From positions 124,001-188,000 of the forward strand of contig JALIZF010001521.1 in the NCBI GenBank assembly GCA_029948255.1: a stretch of DNA of 64,000 bases. The letters are read 5' to 3'. The notes beneath the pieces were generated by a model. That model was given only the letters and a program-made list of their open reading frames with translations. It made no database searches and had not been told where the DNA came from. This document shows positions 1 through 11,660 of this stretch, piece after piece (position 1 is the stretch's first letter; each line of letters starts with the position of its first letter). The stretch is from Telmatactis stephensoni (lineage: Eukaryota > Cnidaria > Anthozoa > Actiniaria > Isophelliidae). The translations under genes and the position numbers were made by a program.

Positions 1-89
1 CCGCCTTGGGGCTAATATTGACAGGTGCATAATATTCTTGCGACAACTTGAAAAACCCTTATGCATAAATTAAGACTATTAAATAGCCA

Positions 90-1228
90 TTACAGCATAT
101 TGTTCGTCATCGAAATCGATCTATTATTATTATATTCATACCTAACAGTGCTATCAGCATTTTGTGCTGTATCATCGTCATCTGTTGTACACCCAGCGTC
201 TTCATATTTCCACTCAGCATCACCTTCGGTTTCCGTCTCTGTCTCTGTCTCTGTCTCTGTTTCCAGCCCGTAATTTCTGATGTTTTCTTTATTCTCCATC
301 GGTTTCTCGTTAATCATATCGTGGTATTCATGACCTGAACTTTCCGTAGTATCTCCATCATCGAACTGCAAAATATTGAAAATACCATAAGCACTTAAAA
401 GATTAAGCTTATATAACTTAAGCTTATAGCGATCGGTAATTAAGATCTAATGGAAAGGCAGAATACCGTTCTTCTAAGTATTGAAGGGGAAAACTTACAT
501 CTGTGTTTCTTTCTTTCAACTGGCGTACTCTTCGTCTCAAATAGCTGTTACTCTTTTGAACTCTTCGAATGACTTTTGATTTCTTTGAGCACTGCGAACA
601 ACACTCTTCCGACGGTCCTTCGGCTTCAACAGGTGGTTGCTCAGGTTGATCGTGCATTCGTTCGGTTTCAGATTGTAATTTATCTTCCTCAGACTTTCCT
701 TCTCCTTCTTCGGTTCCTTCAGCATCATCTTTCAAAGCCTCTTTCATGATCTAAAGGAAACAATAAGTTAAAGTCTAACAGCATTCATTGAAGACCACAC
801 GCAAATGGTCAATGCAAACACATGCTAGTTCTCACCTTCTTCTTGTCGCGACGAGACAAGTTAGAATTATTTGGCAATGGAGTAATCGCTGTATCGATTG
901 TTGGAACGGCACCCTTGTTTAAACGCCTGGTCGATGCGATATTAGATAAATCAGCCTGACTTTCACTGCCAAGTAGATCTATTCGACGAGAATAGCAATC
1001 TTGACTAAAGTGCACCGAGCACAACACCGATGATTTCGTCGGCCTAAATGATGGTCGATGCCTTTGCACGAATTTCGTCCATTTTCTACGAGTAGCTTCA
1101 TGTGAAGGGAACATATGCATTGAGATGTTTGGCATCGAACTATTATTGGTACAACTGACGTTTCCTGGGCCTCCAGCAACACAGAATTTGCCACTAACTC
1201 TTCTTTTACGCTGGTGACAAGCAGCCAT
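90..1228 (-). CDS. THAP-domain protein, three exons, apparently intact
   Basis: Exons on the minus strand are 1228-836, 750-499 and 365-90. All junctions are GT-AG and phase 0, giving about 306 residues. The start is the Met of MAACHQRK; a Met ten codons upstream is possible. Exon 1 encodes a THAP (C2CH) zinc finger: early Cys in GKFCVAGG and VSCTN, the RRKWTKFVQRHRP stretch, LCSVHF (CxxH) and a terminal AVPT box. THAP domains bind DNA and occur both in host transcription factors and in P-element-type transposases. Exon 2 is acidic then basic, with a CxxC pair and a short coiled-coil-like stretch (YLRRRVRQLKE). Exon 3 is acidic and holds an ET repeat encoded by a TCTCTG microsatellite. I see no transposase core, so a regulatory protein is more likely. 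Seen: motifs, splice sites, open frame. Inferred: DNA binding. Confidence 0.8.
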
Positions 1229-1439
1229 TTTTATTAGACTCTGGCATGAACACAACTGATGACGTCACAAGGTCGCTTTTGGCCGAGCACAGAATGTCTC
1301 AAATTTCCAAGCCGACCAACCATTATTCAAGCCGCGAAAAAGTATACTTTCCCTAGATCAATTTCGATGAAATTTTGAAAAACAATTCGAAAACTCAAAA
1401 GGTTTAAAAAGATGCATATATCTTTTGTCTGACGATTTC

Positions 1440-1981
1440 ATTTCATAGGCACTTTAAGCAATGTAAAGATCAGCACTGTTATAATACTAGGTACGCTTCT
1501 CAGGGGAATCTGGTTCGTCCTTCTGTCAGGACCAATTACAGAAAATTCACTTTCAAGTTTTCCATTTGTGAAATTTGGGAAAAAATTCATTCTGCTATCA
1601 GGCAACTCCCTTTTCAAAAGTCGCCTTCGGCTTCACTTACTCCTTACCCAATCGGAAAATGGTTGATCTCTTGCTTCCATCTCTTTTATGACACAATTTC
1701 ATTATAAAGTGTCCACTTTAGCTTGTCCATCGCTGTTTATTTTTTTTCCATGGGTGGTTGCCAACACGAAAGTTGAAACTACTTTGGCAACCACACACAC
1801 CTCTATATTGATTCAATAAAGTTTATCAATCTTAAATGTAAATATTTAAAATTGTAAAAAATGTATTTTCTGTATATATTGTAAATGTATTTTAAATGTA
1901 AATGTATTTATCGTAAATGTAAATATTTTCTGTACATATTGTAAACGTTTGTGAATAAAGTTCAGTTCAGTTCAGTTCAGT
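1440..1981 (+). mobile_element. 5'-truncated LINE (CR1/L2/jockey-like), 3' end with TTCAG tail
   Basis: The plus strand encodes the degenerate C-terminal tail of a non-LTR retrotransposon ORF2: an NTRYASQGNLVRP stretch, then RTNYRKF and an IWEKI motif, as in the usual RTR..GP.IWN.LP ending. A noncoding 3' UTR follows, ending in AATAAAG and four copies of TTCAG at 1961-1981. Short tandem 3' tails of this kind mark CR1/L2-type LINEs. It abuts the minus-strand LINE at 1982 tail to tail, so one probably inserted into the other's 3' UTR. The 5' limit is approximate. Confidence 0.6.
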
Positions 1982-3785
1982 ATTATACTAAAATAAGCTA
2001 ATTTAAATAAATAAGTCTTGAGATCTTTTTTATATACCTCAACTGACAAACTATTTCAAATGTTAATTGGCAGAGCGTGGCAAGCATTAATTGGACGAGC
2101 TGGAACATAAGGTGAAATCAGTTCTCTTAAATACGATGGAGCCAAATTATTCAAGGCATTATATATAAAAAGAGCTATTTTAAAGACGATACGCTGCCTT
2201 ACAGGCAACCAATGTAAATCTATTAATGGCTGAGTAATATGATCAAATTTCTTGGTCAGTGTAACTAACCTAGCAGCTGAGTCAATAACGTACTGAAGTT
2301 TATCAATAACTCTATTTGGTAAGCCATATAGAAGTGAATTGCAATAATCTATTCTAGAAATAATGAATGCATGAACAAGTTTCTTAGTGTCATCTAAGCT
2401 CAACTACTGCCTAATGCGGGATATACACTTAATATGATAGAAACAGGACTTGCAGATGGCCATAACTTGATTCTCCATGGACAGGGTATCATCATAAGTC
2501 ACGTCAATGTTCTTAGCACTAGAGGATGGTCTGATGTATTCATCTCCAACCAATATACTGTAAAGCGGAGGACAGGGATGATGACTAGCTCTTAGGACTA
2601 GCAGTTCAGATTTATCATCATTGAGTTTCAATTTGTTACCCAGCATCCAGTTACTTATTGAATGCATACATGCTTGGAGTTTCTCTATCGTCATTTCCAT
2701 ATGACCAGGTACGGATGGTTGAAACAATAAATAAACCTGAGAGTCGTCAGCGTAGAAGTGATAATTCATGTTGTGATACTTCACGATATCACCAAGAGGG
2801 GATGTATACAATGAATAGAGGACAGGTCCCAGCACAGACCCGTGGGGAACACCACAGCCTAGTACATGTTCAGTAGACTTTTGTCCATCCAAAAGTACAA
2901 ACTGCGTCCTGGAACTAAGATAGGAATGGAACCAGGAAAATGCTATATTAGAAATGCCATAGCGATTGTGAAGTCTATTCAGGAGTATCTTATGGTTCAC
3001 AGTATCAAACGCGGCAGATAGATCGAGCATCAGCAGTAGAACACATCCTTTGTTGTCCACAGATCTAAGAATGTCGTTGTGAACCCTAAGTAAGGCAGTC
3101 TCTGTACTATGATTGTGCTTGTACGTAGATTGAAACGTTTCATCTAGACAGTTGGACGTGATGTACTCACCAAGTTGAGAAGCCACCGCCTTTTCAAAGC
3201 ACTTTGATATAAACGTTGTTGGAGATTGGTCAGTAGTTACTCAAGACTTCATGGTCTAAGGACGGCTTCATGATAATAGGAGTAATTGCAGCTCTTTTTA
3301 ACAATGATGGAAATGCACCTTGACTCAAGCTTAAGTTGATAATTCTTGTAGTGACAGAAAGTAAGATGTCAAAACAGTCTTTCATTAATGATGAGGGTAA
3401 AGGATCAAGGCAACAGGACTTTGATAGAGATTTGTCAACCAATTTAGATACTTCGTGTTCAGCAATAGGCACAAACTTCCTGAGTTTTGTAGAACAAGGA
3501 TCAGAGTCCATGAAGGGGTTGACAACATTCAAACATTTAACAGCTAGAGTTCCTTCGATGTTAGTTATCTTAGAGGTAAAGAAGTCAGCAAACCCATTGC
3601 TGAGATTGACCAGACTTGTATGAGTTGGAAACACACGATCGGCTTTGTGATGTAGTAGCTTGCCAACGGCGTTGAAGAGTATATTTTGATCATGTTGGTT
3701 TTCTTCGATTAGATTGGAATAATACTTCATTTTTGATTGAGTCAACATATCATTAACAGTTTTTTGTTTGTGTTGTTGATTTAGT
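1982..3785 (-). mobile_element. Degenerate LINE reverse transcriptase (L2/CR1-like)
   Basis: Read right to left, the fragment holds the linker before RT (SKSCCLDPLPSSLMKDC, then a PII..SLD..LSNY stretch), the RT palm (LLLMLDLSAAFDTVNH; CGVPHGSVLGPVLYSLY; FYADDSQVYLLF with the catalytic YADD) and the C-terminal domain (ISRIDYCNSLLYGLP, LHWLPV, and beyond a stop a KTYLF segment). The frame is broken by a TGA after LSNY, a frameshift near 3190-3230, a TAG near 2404 and a TAA near 2056. The endonuclease domain is missing, so it is 5'-truncated near 3785. It is a dead copy: RT of this class primes on nicked target DNA, but this one cannot make a full protein. Confidence 0.85.
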
Positions 3786-3864
3786 ACATACTGGGAATAT
3801 AGGGGAAACGTTACTCTTCCAAGTTCTCAATGCCCAAGAACAACATTCAGTTAAAGCTGTGAGA

Positions 3865-4621
3865 TTGCTTGCTATCTTTGAAAGTGCACATCGCCGAGCT
3901 AGAGCAAATCCAACAGCTGCAAAAACAACTCGACGAGGCCAAAGCCTGCTACAAATCCGCTTTAGAAGCAAATAATAAGGCCCACAGTCAAGATGAGGCC
4001 ATACTAAGAACAGAGGCCAACAAAGCCCTGGACGAAAGAGACCAGACACGTAAAGCATTAGACCTTGCCCTACAAGACCTGGGAATTCAACGTGAGCAGA
4101 TAGGCCAGCTTGAAACAACAATAGAGCTGTTAAAAAGAATGGGCCCTTCATAAAAGAAGTGGAGCAACCAGATTTTCCGAGAAGGTTCGTCAGTATCTTG
4201 AGATGAAATTCGAAATTGGACGCAAGACAGGAAGGAAGGAAGACCCGGAGCAAGTTGCAAAGGACATGAGGACTGTGTGTACAAACAGTGGGGAGAAAAT
4301 GTTTGAAAGAGCAGGGTGGTTAACAAAGACACAAATTGGAAGTTAACTCGATTGTCTGCCAGTATCAAGAAAAGGACTGAAAGCCCTAAGGAGACAGAGG
4401 GAAATGAAGAGGACGATACCTTGGAGAATTATTTAAATGAGATTGACGAAGAACACATCAGAACAACATCAGTAGCTGCTCAAGGCAAGTTAGGCCTGGT
4501 ACACCCGAGTGTTTATGACATATATAACATTTGTGAGATGACCAAGAATAATAAGACATTTGCGGACATTTTGAGCTTTATTTCAAATCACGTTTTAAGA
4601 ACGATCTCATCAATGTTATAA
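3865..4621 (+). pseudogene. Fragment of the FSRL-domain ORF family (related to the protein at 62.8-64 kb)
   Basis: The first part (3869-4153) is a 94-codon coiled-coil-rich ORF (ELEQIQQLQKQLDEAK). After a frame change the plus strand reads RFSEKVRQYLEMKFEIG, then GRKEDPEQVAKDMR and ERAGWLTKTQI. A further frameshift near 4345 gives TRLSASIKKR, an acidic linker and HPSVYDIYNICEMTKNN. The second and third parts align by eye, in the same order, with the minus-strand protein at 62810-63952 (SPEVKEYLNRVFNEG..GNPKANPSDVAEELK..WLEAKTIKGYFSRLAAS..QHPLVFESHNLCELF). No catalytic motif is recognised. With at least two frameshifts it is a remnant. The common order of blocks is seen; the function is unknown. 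Confidence 0.6.
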
Positions 4622-5530
4622 AGGAAACGAGAATGTACGTATACATTTGTATGAAACGATAGGCACTAGATAGTATGAAGATAGTATAAGATAGTATAAT
4701 TTGGTTCATGAGGTTCATGTGGATGGGTTTAGAAATGCAATTAAGAACGAATTGAACATAACTAGTGTTTGAGTTATTTTCATTACCAGTGATTTAATAA
4801 TACATTTATAAATCTATACATATTCATGACGCTGTGTTTTTATGTGAAACCGCAGGCGTTTTTATATCCAAACACAGCACTGATCAAGTCACTGTGCACT
4901 AGATAGCTAGCGAAATTAGTCATTTTCCTCCCAACCCAAAATATGGTGAAAAAGACATCTCTGATAAATGACTCTGAGGTTCAAACCCAAGACCTCAATT
5001 TCTAAACCCTCCTTTGGACTCTATACTACTGAGTCAGCAGATGAAAATCGTCTGTGGTCAAGGGGCATGCTTAGTTGCTTACCTGGCATATTGAAAGACC
5101 AGTTTCTTGTGCAAGAGTCTCTTTATTGTCATGAGTAGGGTAGGGGTACTGATGGTGATCCTCTAATCACATCTGCAGCTTTTGTTTTGACTCTTTAGGA
5201 AGGGTTGTCTTTTTTCTTTTTCCCAAGGAAAGAATGCTTTTGGGAGGTATATATCTCAAAAAAGAAAAACATTGTTGACAAACGACTAGTTTGCACTGAT
5301 TTTTAGGGAACATCTTTTGTCATCAGCGACCTTAAGACACAACTGGACGGCGCCTAGAGGACGACAGGTTCAACCAAGAAGACATGGGCCTAGATCACCG
5401 TCACTGCGCGGGAAAAAAAACAAAGATTAAGTTTTGTTTGGATGTGACGCTGTAGAGCAATATTTATTTAACATTCGCTATGTGTTCTTTTAAGAAGACT
5501 AGTATGGTGTACAATCCCCTTCAAAAATCA
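4622..5530. other. No gene seen
   Basis: A+T-rich sequence without a convincing ORF, RNA gene or repeat. Short A-runs only. Confidence 0.5.
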
Positions 5531-5630
5531 AACTTGACAATTCAACATTCAACATGACAAATTAACTTTCAACTTGACAGGTTAACATCTAACTTTACAA
5601 GTCAACACACAACTTTACGGGTCAACATTC
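5531..5630 (+). repeat. Degenerate 20-bp tandem repeat, five units
   Basis: Five consecutive 20-mers begin at 5531, 5551, 5571, 5591 and 5611. Each starts AAC(T/A)T(G/T)ACA or a close variant and carries a central TCAAC or TTAAC. Divergence between units is considerable, so the array is old. Confidence 0.75.
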
Positions 5631-5913
5631 AAATTCACGACTGCCATTTACCTAAACTTTGGGAATAGACGTTCGACTATCTACGAATCAACAATCGATT
5701 AACGTATAGTTTATATCATCCAAACGAAACGTCAATTTCGAGTTTTCTAAAGTTCGTTTAAAGAAAAAAAAATACAAGACTTTTTGTATGAAATTCCAAT
5801 GTTGGATGTTGACCTCTCTTATCGCGTACAGATCCCGTCAAAAATACGTCACACTTACGGGGATGGGGGATGGGGGGATTTATGGCTTGGTTACCTTTCC
5901 TTATATCAATAAA

Positions 5914-6079
5914 GATGGCGGACACACAAGGAGTAATTTTGTCAATTATAGACGTTATTTCGCGATTAGACCGACTGGAAAACCCTTCTGATCTTAGTTC
6001 AATTGTGTTAAGGTTAGATTTAACAAAAGCCAGAATGGCTTCATGCTCGGGCCACTTCGTATCAAAATTGTCTAATTAG
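5914..6079 (+). CDS. Short unrecognised ORF in a good start context
   Basis: An ATG in the context AAGATGGCGGAC opens a 54-codon frame (MADTQGVILSIIDVISRLDR onward) that looks weakly helical or coiled-coil. It may be a first exon or the start of an element's ORF1. No homologue is recognised and no donor site stands out. The longer frame from 5870 starts at a poorer ATG. Confidence 0.25.
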
Positions 6080-6172
6080 TGGCTAACTAATATGTTGTCT
6101 TTTTTCTTATAATCATCGTATTGCTGTAGTGGCACAAAAATTGTCCTAACATTTGATTGGTTTCTTGCGCGC

Positions 6173-6385
6173 AATGGGCTTTTGGCAGGTACGGCGTGAC
6201 ATTTCAAATTTTACTCCAACAAGAACAAAAATATAATATTTCAAAAGAACACACCACAATTAATGAAAAAATACTTTCAATATTTCAAGTTTTTCTAATT
6301 TTGGTGTGTTCTTTTCATATATTATATTTTTGTTCTTGTTGGAGTAAAATTTAAAATGTCACGCAACGCCTGCTAAAAGTCCATT
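6173..6385. mobile_element. Palindromic MITE
   Basis: The two halves are inverted copies. The left arm begins AATGGGCTTTTGGCAGG and continues through CGTGACATTTCAAATTTTAC and a run of TCCAACAAGAACAAAAATA. The right arm is its near-perfect reverse complement, ending CCTGCTAAAAGTCCATT. Arms are about 90 bp with a few mismatches around an A+T-rich centre. There is no coding capacity; the ORF at 6157-6354 is a by-product of the palindrome. No clear target duplication was found. Confidence 0.8.
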
Positions 6386-6684
6386 CCTGATCAGGTCACG
6401 CAACTATCAAGGATAAACGATTGCCAAAAAAAAGGCAAGAACGGTTTATTTATTTTGGGAATTGTATAATAAATAAATTATTAGTCGACTAGTCAGCTAA
6501 TAAAGCTGCATTTTGGCTCTAGAAAAGTTGTAATAGTCGACTATAATAAAGCTGTGAATTTTTACTTGTCACTTCCATTTTAGCTCGCCTGAAGGTTCGT
6601 CAAAATACAGCTCGACTGGAAAAAATACACAGCCGTATTAGCTCTAATGGCTGGTTACTCTGTGCACTAGTATGATGAGAGGGG

Positions 6685-7200
6685 ACTAGTTTTCTGCTTT
6701 GCTAAGAATGTTCATCCTTATCGTACTAGATACTCAGTTAATGAGAATCTTCAAATTCCCTCCGCAAGGACTAACTTTGGTCAAAAAACTATTTCTTTTA
6801 TTACAACACAAATATGGAAAAAACTTCCCCAAGACATCAAATCTTCTAATAAATTCGTTTCAAAAAGAGTAAAACAGTTTCTTTTACTTAATCAATTGTA
6901 AATATACAATTCAGTCTATAAATATTAACGTCAGCCTCCAATCCATTGTCACTTCAACAGATTTTACCTGGTATTATATTAAGTACAACTAGGGGCTAAC
7001 TAGAAAACTTTTATGTTAACTTAGCCCCTAGGCACAAAACCTCAATTTAACATTATATTATATTCTCCCTTTTTTTCTATTATATATTTATTCAATTATT
7101 CGTAATTAATATATTATATTATATTATATTATATTATATTTGTTGTAAACATAATATTGTATTTGTGTAAATAAAAGTTGTTGTTTGTTGTTGTTGTTGG
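6685..7200 (+). mobile_element. 5'-truncated LINE 3' end with GTT-rich tail
   Basis: The frame HPYRTRYSVNENLQIPSART, then GQKTISF and IWKKLPQDIKSSNKF, runs to a stop at 6899-6901. This is the conserved C-terminus of CR1/jockey-type ORF2. The 3' UTR includes an ATATT microsatellite and ends with AATAAAAG followed by a GTTGTT-type tail near 7200. Only the last ~500 bp are present. Confidence 0.7.
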
Positions 7201-9088
7201 ACCAGTAAAACAAAATGGCGGCAGAACGGAAAAGAAACCATATGGGATGGCTCTTCACTGTCTATTTATGTTTTATTGAGGAGAAAAAAACGCGATTGTG
7301 TCTGCAAAGAAGGTATTTTTCATTTTGAATACAGTGATTGCATTGTTAATAAAGGTCACCTTTAAAACAGTGTCGTCAAATGAAAATTGGGGTTGTTTGG
7401 TTGGTTGGGCAAGAACAGAAAACAATATAGAATGGGAATTAAAATTTGAGATGAATATAAAGAAACAGCTGGGATTTCACATGAGATTTGATCAAATAAC
7501 AGATGGAAATGGGTCAAACTTTCCTGGTTTTTAAGGATTACCCTTTAAGAAATGACTATAGATATATATGTTATAAATAGTGACTTTGTTTTTCTGAGGG
7601 CAGTACTAGTGCATAGTACTGCTGTAGTCCTCAAGCAGGTAATTTCATTTGGTGGTCTAAGGGCCTATTTACACGAAGGCAAGATGTCCCTGCTAGGAGG
7701 TAGGATAACGCTTTTGATTTCTTTTCCCAGGGGGATACAAAACAAGTTGTCCCTCCTAGCAGGATGACTTGACTTCATATTAACAGCCCCTAACTAAAGT
7801 GAATTCCAGACAAAACTCATGCAAAGACTGACATTAAGATCTGGGGGTACTCCCATATATTACTATATAGGTATGTCAATCAAGAGATATTTAAAAAAAA
7901 CTGATTTCAGCCTTATGTTTATATTGTTGCCATGGTAACACCAATTACACTCAAACTGACATCTTGACCTCAGTTTATCTACTGAGAGGAAATTTGTGAT
8001 TAAATAAAAAAATTTGAATTGTGCCTTAATTTCTTTATCTTAGTGTGTAGTTAACTGCCCGTGTGGTCTCTCGTCTAGAGCTGGTGGAGTTTGTGAGATA
8101 TTTTAGAATGGATTTCAGCCATCTTTGTTTACCGTCGCTATGGCAACACAAATAGAAGTGAAATAGAATGAAAACTTTAATTCAAGTCCAATAACTGGTG
8201 AAATAACCGTTTTGGTAGGTCAAGAGTAAGTTGCTCAGTTTGCAAAGTGAAAAACGGAAGCATGGTCAATACAAAACTATATCAAACCACCTTAATGCAC
8301 TCACTCTTGGGGATTCAGACTGAAAGAAAATATACTGAATAAGAATAAACGATTTTTATTAACAATGAAATGGTAGCAAATTTACAACATGGTATAAACT
8401 AAATGTAATTAAAGTGTCCTTATATTGTCTGTGAAAAAAACAGCATGTTGTATGTATTCAAGACATATTGGTGGAGCGAAAATAGTACAAAATAGGCAAC
8501 AAATTATGCTAATTATATTGTTTCTTGTCTAATCAACACTATTTAGTAGTACTAGTCTAGTAGACCAATTTATGATATCAGCAGACAATATAAAGTCACT
8601 TACAACATATTTTATTGCTATTTTTTGTTATCAGAATGAATGATCAAGTTGAAGACTTGGAGTTTTATTTATACTGAATCATAATTTGAACATTAACAAC
8701 AACAGAGTGTATACAATTTATCCATGAAAATACAAATACTGTTAATCAAGCATTTTTTTTTTGTGAAAGCTACTTTGGCTGTGCAACTGTTTTTTTGTAA
8801 TTTTCATGGATTTACTCTTTGAACTCTGGAAGAGAAAATGCATTAAACAGGGCTCTAATATGATATAAAACTGAGAAAGAACTAATTTCAAGTACATGAG
8901 TAACTAGATGTTGATAAAGTTACAGTGTACATGTATGAATACATGAAACAAATTTTAACATATAAAACTAAAAAACAACATGTACGAGTAATAATTGTAT
9001 TTAAGTTGATACAATTACAATGTACATGTATGAACATTTCTTTTCATTTTTTCTTAACACTAAACATTTTTAAAGTAAAATGCTTAAT
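7201..9088. other. No confident gene
   Basis: A short frame starts at ATGGCGGCAGAACGG (7214) but stops after about 35 codons. Imperfect direct repeats around TGTACATGTATGAA occur near 8925-8940 and 9020-9035. The stretch is otherwise A+T-rich noncoding sequence. Confidence 0.4.
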
Positions 9089-10196
9089 TTAGATAAAATT
9101 GATATCTAGAATAACGTAGTCAACAATAGTATTCTTACACCTTTTAAGCACAAGAAATGTAGCTGGTCTTTTGAGAAATTGGTCAAAGTCAAGAGAAGTA
9201 AGATTCATATCCTCTGTAACATGTACGAGACAGCCAATGTTATCTTGAAAAAGTTTGGCTGTTGGTTCAAAATCTTTGATTTTTACAAAAAGCACAATCC
9301 TTTGCTAGATAGAAGGCATAGTATTACATTTGGGACAAAATTGTTCACCTAGTACTGTTATGACACCTGTCTTACAGTTTTTACATGCAATGTAAATTTG
9401 AGGATCTACATACTCTATTTGACTTACAACTTGTGCCTCGCTACCCACTGGAATACTTTCAAGTTTGTCTGGATCAATTGTTTCATAATCTTTGAGGTCC
9501 AGCCTTCTTTTGGCTGTTGAAACTGGTGTGGTTGACGGATTTTTCAAAAACCAAGATTTTAACTTGTGGCTAATTGGAGATGTGTTGTCTAGTTTGATGG
9601 AAGTTACAGAGATAGTTGCTTGGTTTTGGAATGATTTAACTGGCGAGTTTCTTATTTCAACAACTGGGTTTCCTTCTAGGGTGAAATTCTTAGTGTGGCT
9701 GTGGCCTCCTTATTCGTGTCGTCGGCAATAACAATTTCTCTTTTAAGTACAGTTTTCCCTTGTGTTGTTACAATGGATGATGCACCACTAAAAGATTTGA
9801 CTAGTGCTACTACATTAACCCTAGTATCTAAGGCATGTTTCAAGTTTTCAATAGTGCAGTAGGGAATCTGGGCTGTCTCAACAATAGCATTCTCACTTAT
9901 TTTAATGTTAACTCCCTGAGATAGAGTTAATTCAATAGGCAATGCACCTTGCTGTTGATATTGTGGCTTAATCTTTCTAAGGCCTACTCCTGACATGATA
10001 TACGTTTTATTGTTATCAAGTTTCTTGTTGAAAAATGAAGCAAGGTTATTCCATGCTATTGCTCTGCAAAAATCTACTCCATCACTTAGAGTCAGTTCAA
10101 GGACGGCTCCTGTTGACACATTTTTCAGCATCTTTGATGTTATTTTCACACGGATATTTGCAGTTGATGCCTTCTCGGGATCAAGTGATGACAATT
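9089..10196 (-). pseudogene. RPA70-like single-strand DNA-binding protein, broken
   Basis: A likely 3' splice site (TTTATACTGCTTGCAG) opens the exon at 10196. The first part (SSLDPEKASTANIRVKITSK to about 9676) has an OB-fold-like pattern, including VSTGAVLELTLSDG and an AIAWNNLASFF segment, as in RPA1 DNA-binding domains. A one-base frame change near 9680-9690 leads to TLEGNPVVEIRNSPVKSF. Next comes a zinc ribbon (CKNCKTG...FCPKCN) of the RPA1 C-terminal type, an in-frame TAG near 9303, and a further OB-like tail to 9089. RPA-like genes are known passengers of animal and plant Helitrons, and a Helentron lies 20 kb away, but nothing here joins the two. Seen: motifs and breaks. Inferred: ssDNA binding in the ancestor. 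Confidence 0.65.
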
Positions 10197-10969
10197 CTGC
10201 AAGCAGTATAAATATTGTTCAGAGTTTATGTGTCTAATTTACACTAAATAAATGACTTATGCAATCAGGATGATTATACACAACTTTCATATTGGCTGCA
10301 GTAATTAGCATAAATTGTGAATAATCACTATTTCCTGAATTGCAAAATTTGAAATCAAGAAGTGTGTTAATTTAGATAAGATGGGCAAGTTTCAAAACAA
10401 AGTATTAAATCTTTGACAAGATACGAGGATTTAAAATTTCAAAAATGCACCGAAACGAGGCTACCAAGGCTTTTAGTCAAAATCAGATACAAAATTTTGA
10501 GGGTCATTGCATTTGTAAACATTTGTAAGCATAAAGAAAAGTGAGAAAGGTAACTCACTTGATCCCCATCATGAGTTGGTTCTATAAAACAGAAAAATTG
10601 ATTGATCAATATACATTTTTTATGGTATTTAGCCATGCATAAGCTGCACCCATAGAAAAGCTGTATCCCTATTGAAATTGCTAAATTATATATTTTTCAA
10701 TGACAGAAATTTGAATTTGAATTTGTTAATGGAATATGGTAAACACTAGCAAATAAGGAACCTAGAGGATTAAGAACCGTTTAAGTAGTAGAAATAATAT
10801 TTTGTCAAATGGCTTCTTGGTCAGGCACATTGTATTTAGATATCTTTTATGGGTATAGAACAGGGACTTGGTCTCTTTTAATGAAAATGAAGCAATTCTT
10901 GGTACCTTAAATTTCCTTTGCATCAAGCAATCTGATTGCTATTCAACATTTACCAGTTGACAATCTTTT

Positions 10970-11135
10970 GTGAAACAGATTTATTTGAAAGTTGGTTTTG
11001 TTATAAAAATAGTCAAATCATGAGCAAAAATTACCTTTTGTTGTTATTCTTTGAAAATGCTTGTTTGCTGTTTCAGAAAATGATGGTTCTGCTGAATATT
11101 CTGAAAGTTATGTATATTGTTAGTTTCACTACTTT
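10970..11135. repeat. Copy of the 11-16.8 kb dispersed repeat
   Basis: The sequence from TTATTTGAAAGTTGG through CTGTTTCAG and a TATTCTGAAAGTT segment matches the block at about 16590-16770 with many substitutions. It belongs to the family also present at 11451-11559, 11894-12000, 14423-14483 and 16405-16465. It is an older, more diverged copy. Confidence 0.5.
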
Positions 11136-11450
11136 CACCATGTTCATTAGTGAACTTAAAGTACCATGGATGGAGATTTAACACTCTGCATTTTACTATT
11201 TATTTAGATAATTTGTAAGCAGTTTGAATGACAAAACAACTTGACTTGTTTTTCTGATTAACGATTTTACATGAATTGGAAAGAAAAATAAAGTACTATA
11301 TATCATAGCATAAGGTTTAATATTGATTGCCTTATAGAGTATAAATAAAAATTTACCCTAAGTGATGTTCTCTAAAATGATCAGACATTGACAACGAGCC
11401 ACTGAAGGAAAGACTTATTTGAAGTTTGTCATGCTTATAAATTTTACGAA

Positions 11451-11559
11451 GGTCCTAAAGGAATAGACAAAGTGTCCAATTGTTTATTTGAAAGTTGATT
11501 TGGTTGTCAAAGTAGTCAAAAAATTGTAAGCAAGTTGAAATTCACCAGGTTGCCTACCC
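11451..11559. repeat. 109-bp repeat module, copy 1
   Basis: The module runs from GGTCCTAAAGGAATAGACAA to CACCAGGTTGCCTACC. It is closely matched by 11894-12000. On the minus strand its end reads as a 3' splice site (TTGTCTATTCCTTTAG|GACC) followed by an open stretch DLRKIYKHDKLQISLSF. The copies could therefore be duplicated exons of a minus-strand gene, but this is inference. Confidence 0.55.
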
Positions 11560-11660
11560 AGATATGATGGGTTTGAATGTCAATTTAAGACCATTTAAGT
11601 ATATTTTATCATCATAGTCAACTATTTGCATTGGAAACCTCGTTTTAGTTCTTTAATTTC

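Noticed and set aside
3753..4253. Minus-strand ORF of 166 codons
   Set aside because: Antisense shadow of the plus-strand coiled-coil fragment; composition is Leu/Phe-rich as expected from the complement.
6157..6354. 65-codon ORF
   Set aside because: Lies inside a palindromic MITE; the hydrophobic end is the translated inverted arm.
9089..10196. RPA-like gene as part of the Helentron at 30-40 kb
   Set aside because: It lies 20 kb away with unrelated genes between; no shared ends were seen.
10560..10600. Short upstream exon of the RPA-like gene
   Set aside because: Splice-like borders surround 23 bases, but the phase does not fit the exon starting at 10196.
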